A stretch of DNA of 64,000 nucleotides from Diphasiastrum complanatum (lineage: Eukaryota > Streptophyta > Lycopodiopsida > Lycopodiales > Lycopodiaceae): assembly GCA_029204225.1 (NCBI GenBank), contig CM055099.1:42710597-42774596 (forward strand). Direction: 5' to 3'. The notes under the pieces were generated by a model, which saw nothing but the letters and a program-made list of their open reading frames with translations, was not told the origin of the DNA and made no database searches. The position numbers were made by a program, and so were the translations under genes. This document shows positions 55,366 through 63,103 of this stretch, piece after piece. How positions within the stretch are numbered: the first letter of the stretch is position 1; every line of letters begins with the position of its first letter.

Positions 55366-56686
55366 CTAAAAGGCCTTACGCCTCTCCTCTACCTGGATAT
55401 ATGTGAGGTCGTCATCCATATAGATAGTGGTACCACGTAGCTTAGCTCTGCACCGCAAAGCATCTCGGCGGCTCTCAAGGGAGGTGAAACGAATAATGAG
55501 TGTGGCTGCATCTCTAGTGGTCCTCCATGCGGTGTTCAACCCGTCTGTCCTGTGCCCGAGAGTGATGTCGAGAAAGCGTTTAGCTTCAGCCAGTGCATCC
55601 TGTGTGTCTAGAACTCCACAAACTCTAATATTGTGGACTTTTTGGTCTCGAGATTTCTCTTTCGAGATGGTGGCTGAGATAACTGAGCAGATGGGAGCGC
55701 TGGGTTTGGTGCCCTTTTTCAAAACTGATGCCCAAGAAAGGGCCTCTTCGTGTTGCTTCTCGATCTTGGTTTCTAGCTCTCGTAGCATGTTGGTGGTGGA
55801 TTCCGAAGCTGCAGCCTGTTTGATTCCAATGGATTGTTCGAGTGAGGCAACCTTGGACTGCAATAGCTTCTTCTCGTTGATCAAAGAAGTAACCGTTCCT
55901 TTCAGCTGTGAAATTTTATGCCGCAAAAATTGGAAATCTGCCTTGAATTGATCAATCTGCCAAGATGAAAAAAGTTCAATTGATTTAGAAGGGGTATACG
56001 GAATATTGGTTGTAGACTGTGGTGCCAGGAAGGAGGAAGAGTGAGCAATGATCGGTGTGGGAAGAATAGGGTCAGAAGACGGAAGAGGAGCCGAATCAGG
56101 GGAGCAGCCATCAGAGAGGGGGGTGGGGGTTGCAGCAGGATAGGGAGATGGGTCATCGAGGGAGTGAGGTGAAGTGGCAGCGAGAGAGGGGGCTGGAATG
56201 ACTATGAGAGGAGGTGAGAGATTAGCAAGGGGGGGTGAGGGATCAGCGAGGGGGTGAGGTGAGGGGGCAGCGGGGGGGTTGGGGTGGCAGCGAGAGGGGG
56301 TGAGGAGGGTGGAAGAGTGGAGGGGTCAGCGAGGAGGATGGGTGAGGGGGTGGCATCTAGGAGATCGGGGAGGTCAGCGAGGGGGGGTGGAGCAGCGGGG
56401 GTGGAGCAGCGAGGGGGGAAGGAGAAGGAGAAGGAGCAGCGAGGGGGGAACGGGAGGGGGCAGCGATGGGGGAATGAGAAGGAGCAGCGAGGGGGTTAGG
56501 GGAAGGGGCAGCGAGCGGGGGGGGTGAGTGGTGAGCGAGGGAGGTGAGTGAGAAGGTGGCTGGGGAGCGTGAAGATCTGCGAGCAGGGGCATGAGGAGGG
56601 GCCATGGTGGAGGGCGGACCAGGGCAGGGCAAGGGCAGGGTCTTAGACAAGGCAGCCATCGCTGGAGGAGCTGGAGGAGCAGCCAT
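55366..56686 (-). pseudogene. LINE-O ORF1
   Basis: ATG 56,686 starts MAAPPAPPAMAALSK, followed by a Pro/Ser-rich region (SPNPLAAPSHSPIAAP) that stops at 56,357. The frame resumes through YTPSKSIELFSSW near 56,000 and the coil (LINEKKLLQSKVASLEQSIG, LRELETKIEKQHEEALSW). The RRM-like part has VHNIRVCGVLDTQDALAEAK, RTTRDAATLIIRFTSLESRR and IYMDDDLTYIQVEERRKAF, then a stop at 55,366. Related to LINE-C and LINE-K ORF1 (type I). Confidence 0.82.
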
Positions 56687-56702
56687 CGCTGGAGGGAGAA
56701 GA

Positions 56703-57838
56703 AGAAAGCTTGATTAACGTCTTTTCCATGCCAAAAGGCGTATAAGACGAGCAAGTACATCAGATAAAGTGGAACCAAGACGGAGCAATGTCGTCAAACA
56801 ACATAACTAAACGAAAACTAACTAAGTAGAGGATAAGGTCCAGGATTATATGGAACGTAGACCATTTACAGATTCAACTGGCATCTCTTTTGTGCTCTAA
56901 CTCTCTCACTAACTCTGAACAGTAATAGCAGCAGGTTTAATATCTACAAAACGAATGATACCATCCCTGTAGATCAACCGCTTTCCATTCGTTAGAGCCT
57001 TTTGCTTTTTTCCGTTCTTGAACCTGAATGAAAGTAAGGTCTTCATCCAGGTATATCGTGGTGCCCCGCAGCGTAGATCTCTTCCCTAGCGCTTCATGAC
57101 GACCAGTGGCAGATGCAAAGCGTATAACAAGAGTACTTGGATCTTTCTTAGGCCGCCATGCAGTATCCATATCTTTGTGGTGGTGTTGAAGACTCTCTTC
57201 AAGAAACTTTTAGCTTCACCAACAACATCATGGGAGTTCGTAATACCTCTGACTCGGACATTAAGAGCCTTTTGCTCTCGCAAACGGCTCTCGGTGAACG
57301 TAGCTGAGATAAAAGAAGGTGGAGGTGGTAGAACAGCAGTGTTAGGACCATTAAGCACATCTGCCCAAAATCGGACAACGGTATGATGCTGTTCCACTTC
57401 ACTTTCAAGCTGATGGATCTTAGCTAAAGTAGTCGAATGAGAGGAGGCTTCTATTTTGACAGCTGCAACTTCTTTCTTGAGATCATCGATAGACAAATCT
57501 AGTTTCTGAAGATGAGATTGAACAGCTTGGATCATAGCTTCAAGAGAAAGAAGTTTTTTTCGATGGTCGTTGAGATATTCATAGGAACGTAACTGATCTG
57601 CCCGAATGACGAAGATCATAAAGGCTGGAGGCAGAAGTGATTCTTCTTCTGGAGTATTCGGGGTCAAAGGATCAGCTATGATGGATTCACTATTACCAAG
57701 AATAGGTTCTCACGGAGATATAGGGATTGCAACTAGAATAGAAGGTGAAGGTGAAGGTGGAGGAGCTGGTTGAGGCGTAGCAGGTGCAGGCTGAGGCATA
57801 GCAGGTGCAGATTCCCCCCCCCCCCCTTCACCTTCAAG

Positions 57839-57840
<2 letters not shown>
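56703..57840 (-). mobile_element. Element P, ORF1-only (type IV), both ends present
   Basis: On the minus strand a CT repeat (57,842-57,915) is followed by a C/G-run-containing leader, ORF1 from about ATG 57,801 to 56,937, and a 200-base 3' UTR. The hairpin (56,728-56,741, one mismatch), GGAAAAGACGTTAATCAAGC and TTTCTTCTTCT-type sequence follow. No EN, RT or finger sequence is present. The length is about 1.14 kb. LINE-O begins directly after its tail. Confidence 0.85.
56937..57801 (-). pseudogene. Element P ORF1 (type IV), one stop and one shift
   Basis: MPQPAPATPQPAPPPSPSPS starts at 57,801. A TGA near 57,712 follows, then the frame 57,667-57,086 with coil (SYEYLNDHRKKLLSLEAMIQ, QSHLQKLDLSIDDLKKEVAA, KIHQLESEVEQHH). 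The linker FWADVLNGPN and SFISATFTESRLREQKALNV then RVRGITNSHDVVGEAKSF lead into the RRM-like domain. After a shift near 57,165, MDTAWRPKKDPSTLVIRF and IYLDEDLTFIQVQERKK follow to 56,937. Confidence 0.82.

Positions 57841-57841
<1 letters not shown>

Positions 57842-57915
<74 letters not shown>
57842..57915 (+). repeat. (GA)n microsatellite, 5' flank of element P
   Basis: About 37 GA units (CT on the element strand). Between this and LINE-Q's 3' end lie 116 bases that match neither element. Confidence 0.95.
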
Positions 57916-57919
<4 letters not shown>

Positions 57920-58032
57920 GCAAGGAAAGAGAAAAGAGATGGACAACACAAGAAAAAAGAAGAAAAAGAAGGTGAGCTAGGCCAGCTTGAGAAAGTGTTT
58001 TGATACCATGATTTAGGGTGTATATATATATA
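57916..58032. other. 116-base spacer, purine-rich then TA repeat
   Basis: A-rich AAAGA-type sequence, then GGGTG and six TA units before the short GA repeat of LINE-Q. It may be the original flanking DNA between two CT-rich sites. Confidence 0.5.
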
Positions 58033-58047
58033 GAGAGAGAGAGAGAA
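58033..58047 (+). repeat. Short (GA)n at the LINE-Q tail
   Basis: Seven GA units directly after the LINE-Q tail (on the element strand AATTCTAATTCTAATTCT, then CT repeats), then TA repeats. Confidence 0.85.
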
Positions 58048-58081
58048 TTAGAATTAGAATTATTATTATTAACGTCTTTTG

Positions 58082-58095
58082 GTGCCCAGGGGCAC
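58082..58095 (-). promoter_or_regulatory. LINE 3' terminal hairpin (GTGCC/GGCAC)
   Basis: A perfect 5-bp stem with loop CCTG (minus strand) in the intact element, followed by CAAAAGACGTTAATAATAAT. It lies in the same place as the hairpins of all other complete tails. Confidence 0.75.
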
Positions 58096-58283
58096 ATAAG
58101 ACAAAAGAGAGTACAAAATGTGAGAAGCATTGTCCGCATAAGGACTTATTTACCAATGAAAAGACAGTAAAACTAAAACTAAAATATCGATCTCTCTGTC
58201 TCTAAGAGAAAAAGTATCCAAGCTTGACCACCAGCTGGTGAGGGTACAAAGCAAGAGCTTAACCACCTGCTCCGCGGAGGAAA

Positions 58284-61200
58284 CTAGCTACGAGCAAGCC
58301 GAAAGTAATGAGTGATGGTAGTAGTGGGTCGTGATGTAGGCTGGTGGGAGGCGTATGAAGATCTAGTAGCACTGGATCGAGCCGAAACTCTCTGTGTCTT
58401 CGATCTTCGGACGGGGACGTCAAAATCCGCAACCGAAATATCCACTCTGTCTCGCTTCTGGAAGAACTGAGTAATGTGAGCCTGACTGGAATCCATATCT
58501 GAGAGCGTAGGTAGAAGTGAAGCTCGTAAAATATACATCTCTCTCAAAAGAAGACCCACACATCTAGCGTCTGGATACTCGAGGAAGGAGCTCAACGTGA
58601 GGGGAATATCTCGGTATAAACAATGGTATCGTCCTCTAATCTCATAGTATACTGGGCAGCGAAAGATGAAATGAAACTCATCTTCCACCTCCTGAAGAGA
58701 ACAGAGCTGACATATCCGCTGCAATCTGGGAGTGTCTGTGTATCTACCTGTCTCGATAGCAAGCTGATGAGAAGAGACTCGAAGCTGTCCTATACGATAT
58801 CTCAGACCAAAAGATAGCGTCTGTGTAAGATAAACTGGAAGAATAGGCAAGCCGGAAACGTCCAGCCGTAAAAGATGTGTGCCATAATAATGTAGCTTGA
58901 CCCTATCTGGATCAGGATGTGACCATATAGTGCGTATGTAGCTCCGGTAGATCTGCTGTCTGATATAAGCATGGGTTCCATTTGGAAGATCAAGTGCGGA
59001 TAAACCCCAAGTCTGAAGAAGGGCTGAGACACTGCGATACCAAGAGTGCTTGGCTCCCTGATCCGCAATGGTACAAGATGAAGTGAGAGCAGCAACAATG
59101 TATCTGGAGGTATCTAGATCTGATACCCTGTGAAGAAAGGTGATGATCTGAAACATAGCACCAACAACTAATGGAGGAGAAGCAAACTCGGCTAGTATGA
59201 TATCATGTGGTACTGAGGGCTTAGCCCGGATTATCCTACTGAGCATGAGAATCTGGATACGAGTAAGATCTCTCCATGTATCGCGTGATAAATCAGGGCA
59301 CCAAGTCTCAGCCGAATATAGCACAACTGGGGAGACAGTAGCAGAAAATAGTAGGCATCTGGTAGCAGGATCCTGCACATAATAAGTAGAGCAAAATCTC
59401 TCCATATGCACAAGAGCGGTATGCCCCTTGCGGAGCCTGGCGGTGGCTGCTGGTCGAAAAGTGAGTAGCGGACCAGAGAAAAGAACTCCCAAATAGGTGT
59501 AGGAGGTCACGATCTCAATCGGTAGCCCGTCATAATAGAAAATCACATCTCTCATATGCTGTCTGTTGGTGTTAAACACCATAATCTTAGTCTTCTTAAG
59601 GTTAACCGTCAATCCCCAACGCTGGCAAAAGTGATGTAAAGCAGAAAGGTGACTCTGTAAACCAGCTGCAGAGGATGAGAGGAGAACCACATCATCAGCG
59701 TACAAGAGAATGGGGATAATAATGTCTGCTAGGGGACAGCCCTCTCCACCTTCCTCGCAAATAATCCGCTCGAGGTCATCTATATATAGTGCAAAAAGAG
59801 TGGGTGATAAGGGGCAACCCTGCTTCACACCAATGGTAGAATGTATCTGTGAGGACCAGCCACTACCATCTCTGAAACGTGCCAAGACTCGCTCATATAA
59901 AGTAATGATCGCAGCAATAGTATCCTCTGAAAAGCCAAGTGAAGACAGTCTCTGGAAAAGAAGATGTCGTGGAACAGAGTCAAAAGCTTTGCGAAAATCC
60001 ACAAAGCAACAGTAAATTCTCTGTTTCCGATGTCGAGCCTCCTCAATAATGCATCTCAAAATGAAGATCTGGTCTGAAGTAGAATATCCCGGTCTGAAAC
60101 CAGCTTGACCCATAGCGTGTAAACCCTCAGTTTCAGCAAAAGATCCAGTAACTGTCTGTAGTATAGAGCCATATATCTTAGCCAGAGTGTGGCCAATCAT
60201 AATGGTGCGGTAGTTTCCTACATTCATGGGATCACCTGCCTTGAGGATGGGGTGAAGGATATTAGTACACCAAGCCGTAGGAAAACCAGAAGTAACAGCT
60301 GTGTTAAAAACATGAGCAATGTAAGGGGAGATGAGATGTGCTACGGGCTTTAGGAAGTCTACACTTAAGGAGTCATAGTCAGTGGCTTTATTTAGTTTGG
60401 CATGTTTAATGGCGTTTTCAACCATGTCAGGGGTGAAAAGTGAGCAGTGGTCAGGTCTCGGTGAGAGTGAGGTAGGAGGAGAGTCCGTGGTATATAACTC
60501 CGTGGCATACTCGATCCAGGATTCGATGGCTATGGGGGCCAATGTTGAAGAGTGTCTGGTGAAATGTTTCCAGAAAAAAGAGGAGGAGGGTGAATCTAAA
60601 GAGTTGATCATTTTTTGGCAGAGTGATTGTAGGTACTTGATCTTCTTTGTTCTGGTGGTTCTATGATATTTTTTCTGGCATTGTTTGAGTGTGGCAGGGG
60701 AGTGTGACCTGGCATATGTCACATGATTGTGAAGAGAGCGGCATTCTGCATCATACCATCTGTTGTGAACACTTCTGTGAGATGATGTCGTTTTGGTGGG
60801 GAAGGATGAGGAAGCAGCAGCTAAGAGGGATGTAGAGAGAAAAGTGGCTTGCTGGTCAATTGGTGCCATGAACGGGAAGTTAGCGAGTAGTTGGGATAAG
60901 ATTGTGGTGTAATTAGTGAATCCAGATTGGGTGAAAGGAATACGTTTATGAGTGGGAAGAGAGCAAGAAACTTGCAAAGAAGAGGTTATGTGACCAAGTG
61001 AGATGTGTAAGAGTGAGTGATCGGAAATGGTAGGGGGTGTAATGGAGAAATCAGAAATGTGAGAGATCAAAGCAGGTGATCCAATGAAGTAGTCGACCAC
61101 ACTATGTCCTCCACCATGAGGATAGCATGTATATGCTGATGAGGAAGGCCACTGTGTGAGGCCATTCAAAATGGCAAGAGCGTGTGTCTCTGCTAGAGTG

Positions 61201-61787
61201 ATCAACTGCTCCCCGAAAGATGTAGCTGGAGTGTCTGCATCCTGTGATACCCGGTCTAGCCCCATATCCAAAGGGTAAAGCCTGAGAAGATCCGTAGCTG
61301 CATGAAATTCGGTTTGTCTAGAGCTTGTGCGGGCGTTGAAATCACCTGCTAGTAAAATGGAACCCTGCTGAGAAAAGATAGCAATATCATCTGAGAGAGC
61401 CTGAAAAGGGTCCCCGCCAAACTCAGCAAACACTGAGGTCTGTGGAGCAAAATAGCATACAGCTATATAGATGTCCTGAGGTAATCCCAATAGTGAGCCA
61501 ATAATGTGTAACCAAATATAGCGAGCGTATGGATCTTGTTTAACCATCTGAACTGTGGTGTCTCTGTATAAACAAGCTACTCCTCCAGATCCTCGACAAG
61601 TTTTTCCCCTAACAAATGGACGAAAAGCAGAATGCCAAGAGTACTCCTGTATATTTGGAAGAGGATGATATAAGGACTCATGAGTTTCAGCCAACAACAA
61701 AATGTCGCATTCTCTAATAAAATCAGCAAAGTCTCCGGCTGATGACGAAGATAAAAAACCATTACAATTCCAGAAGCCAAGTCTCAA
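58284..61787 (-). CDS. LINE-Q ORF2: endonuclease-reverse transcriptase
   Basis: 1,167 residues, open throughout. An APE-type endonuclease fills residues 1-260: WNCNG (6-10), AETHES (33-38), AGDFNAR (147-153), HSVVDYF (228-234), SDH (255-257). The RT spans about 500-780: NYRTIMIGHTLAKIYGS (525-541), QAGFRPGYST, first catalytic Asp in FVDFRKAFD (D597), GVKQGCPLSPTLF, YADD (696-699), YTYLGVLF. A CCHC finger sits at C1026, C1029, H1039, C1044. The tail has QAHITQFF (1102-1109) and a terminal ITHYF (1158-1162), both PCNA-box-like. No RNase H. It nicks DNA and copies its RNA at the nick. The start ATG sits four codons before WNCNG. Confidence 0.93.
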   Translation of the reverse strand: MRLGFWNCNGFLSSSSAGDFADFIRECDILLLAETHESLYHPLPNIQEYSWHSAFRPFVRGKTCRGSGGVACLYRDTTVQMVKQDPYARYIWLHIIGSLLGLPQDIYIAVCYFAPQTSVFAEFGGDPFQALSDDIAIFSQQGSILLAGDFNARTSSRQTEFHAATDLLRLYPLDMGLDRVSQDADTPATSFGEQLITLAETHALAILNGLTQWPSSSAYTCYPHGGGHSVVDYFIGSPALISHISDFSITPPTISDHSLLHISLGHITSSLQVSCSLPTHKRIPFTQSGFTNYTTILSQLLANFPFMAPIDQQATFLSTSLLAAASSSFPTKTTSSHRSVHNRWYDAECRSLHNHVTYARSHSPATLKQCQKKYHRTTRTKKIKYLQSLCQKMINSLDSPSSSFFWKHFTRHSSTLAPIAIESWIEYATELYTTDSPPTSLSPRPDHCSLFTPDMVENAIKHAKLNKATDYDSLSVDFLKPVAHLISPYIAHVFNTAVTSGFPTAWCTNILHPILKAGDPMNVGNYRTIMIGHTLAKIYGSILQTVTGSFAETEGLHAMGQAGFRPGYSTSDQIFILRCIIEEARHRKQRIYCCFVDFRKAFDSVPRHLLFQRLSSLGFSEDTIAAIITLYERVLARFRDGSGWSSQIHSTIGVKQGCPLSPTLFALYIDDLERIICEEGGEGCPLADIIIPILLYADDVVLLSSSAAGLQSHLSALHHFCQRWGLTVNLKKTKIMVFNTNRQHMRDVIFYYDGLPIEIVTSYTYLGVLFSGPLLTFRPAATARLRKGHTALVHMERFCSTYYVQDPATRCLLFSATVSPVVLYSAETWCPDLSRDTWRDLTRIQILMLSRIIRAKPSVPHDIILAEFASPPLVVGAMFQIITFLHRVSDLDTSRYIVAALTSSCTIADQGAKHSWYRSVSALLQTWGLSALDLPNGTHAYIRQQIYRSYIRTIWSHPDPDRVKLHYYGTHLLRLDVSGLPILPVYLTQTLSFGLRYRIGQLRVSSHQLAIETGRYTDTPRLQRICQLCSLQEVEDEFHFIFRCPVYYEIRGRYHCLYRDIPLTLSSFLEYPDARCVGLLLREMYILRASLLPTLSDMDSSQAHITQFFQKRDRVDISVADFDVPVRRSKTQRVSARSSATRSSYASHQPTSRPTTTITHYFRLARS

Positions 61788-61835
61788 ATTGGTAGGGGAT
61801 CTCGGGTAGCTTCTATATCCGGGGGCCCCTAGTTC
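61788..61835 (-). other. ORF1-ORF2 spacer with a G/C block
   Basis: Forty-eight bases between the ORFs contain GGGGCCCCC-like sequence. LINE-O (about 55,236-55,243) and LINE-K (about 25,046-25,053) have GGGGCCCC in the same spacer. It may fold into a hairpin that affects ORF2 translation. Confidence 0.45.
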
Positions 61836-62792
61836 CTATTGTGGAAGGTCGAAAAATCTCGGTTTCCCGTCAATAAAAACAACCCTTTGCCCTTTCTCTT
61901 TCGCTTCAAGGATAATCTTTTTTCTTGCCAACCATTGAGTATTTGTTAAGTCATCATCCATATAAATGAAAGTACCTTTAAGCTTTGCCCTAAGCCGAAG
62001 GGCAGCATTGCGTTGTGAAAGCGAGCGGAACTTGATAAACAAAACATTGTCATCAAATTTACTACGCCAAGCAGTATCAAAACCATCAGCCACATGAGAT
62101 AACTTGGAAATGAGCAAATCCGTAGCTTCTTCCAACGGTTTTCCACCATTGGCAATGCCTCTTACTCTAATGTTAAAGGCTTTTTTGGCCCTTCTGGCTT
62201 GTTCACCCAAAACTGTCTCCAAATCGTTTTCTTTCGGAAAAGATGAAATCTGAGAGTGATTACCTTGCTTAAGGATCGATGTCGTTTCTTCAACCTGTTT
62301 TGCGAGTGATGAGAGTTTGCTGCCCATATCATCCGGTTTGAAGAGTGCTGCCCACGTTTTCGTCTCCTCGACTTGTTTCTCCAAGCTATTGATCTTGTTG
62401 GAAGTCTCCTCCAAGGCACTTTTTTCTGCAATTCGTTGCTTAAGATATATATTTTCTTGCTCAAGCTGCTCCACACGTTCCGTGACACCAAAAAGATCCT
62501 TAGCTAACTTGCTATTTTCAGCTTCAAAGAGGTGTAGTTGTTTCTTAAGTCCAAGAATTTCTTGTCGGATAAAACTAAGATCATAAGCAAAAAGACTTTC
62601 GGTAGGTTTGGAAGGAGTGTAGTCAATGGCAGCCATGTTGACAGGAATGTCACTAGTTTCTATCACCGAAGACGGCTCCTCCATCACTACCGGTGATGGG
62701 GGGGTGTCCAACAGGGAGGGGGGTGTAAGAACACCCCCCTTTTTCTTAGGTGCCATAGGAGGCGGTAAGCAGATGGAGGACAGTGTAGACAA
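61836..62792 (-). CDS. LINE-Q ORF1: coiled-coil RNA-binding protein
   Basis: 318 residues if started at 62,792. Met12 (62,759, MAPKKKGG) matches the start of LINE-B and may be the real one. After a Pro-rich segment comes YTPSKPTESLFAYDLSF, then a long coil (about 75-165; EILGLKKQLHLFEAENSKLA, ERVEQLEQENIYLKQR, INSLEKQVEETKTWA). The RRM-like domain spans about 210-300 (AFNIRVRGIANGGKPLEEAT, NVLFIKFRSLSQRNAALR, IYMDDDLTNTQWLARKKI). L1-type ORF1 proteins form RNA-binding trimers needed for transposition, and this layout fits. The stop lies 48 bases before ORF2. No CCHC knuckle is present. Confidence 0.9.
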   Translation of the reverse strand: MSTLSSICLPPPMAPKKKGGVLTPPSLLDTPPSPVVMEEPSSVIETSDIPVNMAAIDYTPSKPTESLFAYDLSFIRQEILGLKKQLHLFEAENSKLAKDLFGVTERVEQLEQENIYLKQRIAEKSALEETSNKINSLEKQVEETKTWAALFKPDDMGSKLSSLAKQVEETTSILKQGNHSQISSFPKENDLETVLGEQARRAKKAFNIRVRGIANGGKPLEEATDLLISKLSHVADGFDTAWRSKFDDNVLFIKFRSLSQRNAALRLRAKLKGTFIYMDDDLTNTQWLARKKIILEAKEKGQRVVFIDGKPRFFDLPQ

Positions 62793-62984
62793 ACGGCCAG
62801 GCGTAGCAGCGCAGTAGCGCAGACCAGCACAGGGCAGCGTAGGGCAGGTGCGAAGGTCAGCACTGCAGCGCCAGCAGGGCGGACAAGCGCCAGCAGGGCG
62901 GGTGGGCGCGCAAGAGAGAGAGAGGGCAGCAGCGCTAGCAGGGCGGGCAGCGCACCAGCAGGCGGGCAGCGCACCAGCAGGGCG

Positions 62985-62985
<1 letters not shown>
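62793..62985 (-). other. LINE-Q GC-rich 5' leader
   Basis: About 190 bases of GC-rich sequence with repeated GCCCTGCTGG/GCGCTG units lie between the CT repeat and the ORF1 start. An upstream frame (62,974-62,687) overlaps ORF1 in another frame and is probably not coding. Confidence 0.55.
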
Positions 62986-63040
<55 letters not shown>

Positions 63041-63046
63041 GAGAGA
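62986..63046 (+). repeat. (GA)n microsatellite, 5' flank of LINE-Q
   Basis: About 30 GA units with one T interruption near 63,038. It lies between LINE-Q's 5' end and a short spacer before element R's tail. Confidence 0.95.
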
Positions 63047-63103
63047 TGGTTTAGGGTTTAGGGTATAGGGAGGGAGGGACAGAGAGAGAAGAAGAAAGAA
63101 GAA
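63047..63103. other. Spacer with two telomere-type TTTAGGG units
   Basis: TTTAGGGTTTAGGG at 63,050-63,063 is followed by TATAGGG, then purine-rich GGGA and GAAGAA sequence leading to element R's tail. It is too short for a telomeric array. Confidence 0.6.

Larger units (their letters stand above)
51376..56702 (-). mobile_element. LINE-O, near full length type I, mutated
   Basis: Minus strand: 5' end directly after the tail of element P, ORF1 from ATG 56,686 to about 55,366, spacer with GGGGCCCC, EN (about 55,220-54,440), linker, RT (53,596-52,850), thumb and C-terminal region (52,835-51,945), CCHC finger, PIP-like QPQITSFF (51,834-51,857), terminal RITSFY and 3' UTR. A perfect hairpin (51,397-51,410) and the tail follow. 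It is about 5.3 kb long. Frame shifts occur in ORF1, EN and the linker. Confidence 0.92.
58048..62985 (-). mobile_element. LINE-Q, full-length with both ORFs open
   Basis: A 4.94 kb element bounded by (CT)n on its sense strand at both ends (62,986-63,046 at 5', 58,033-58,047 at 3'). The order is a GC-rich leader, ORF1 (318 codons), a 48-base spacer, ORF2 (1,167 codons), a 3' UTR, the GTGCC/GGCAC hairpin (58,082-58,095), CAAAAGACGTTAATAATAAT and ATTCT units. This is the only copy here without inactivating changes, so it could be a recent or active source. Tail type II, as in LINE-A and LINE-N. Confidence 0.93.

Noticed and set aside
63050-63075. Interstitial telomere array
   Set aside because: Only two perfect TTTAGGG units and one variant are present.
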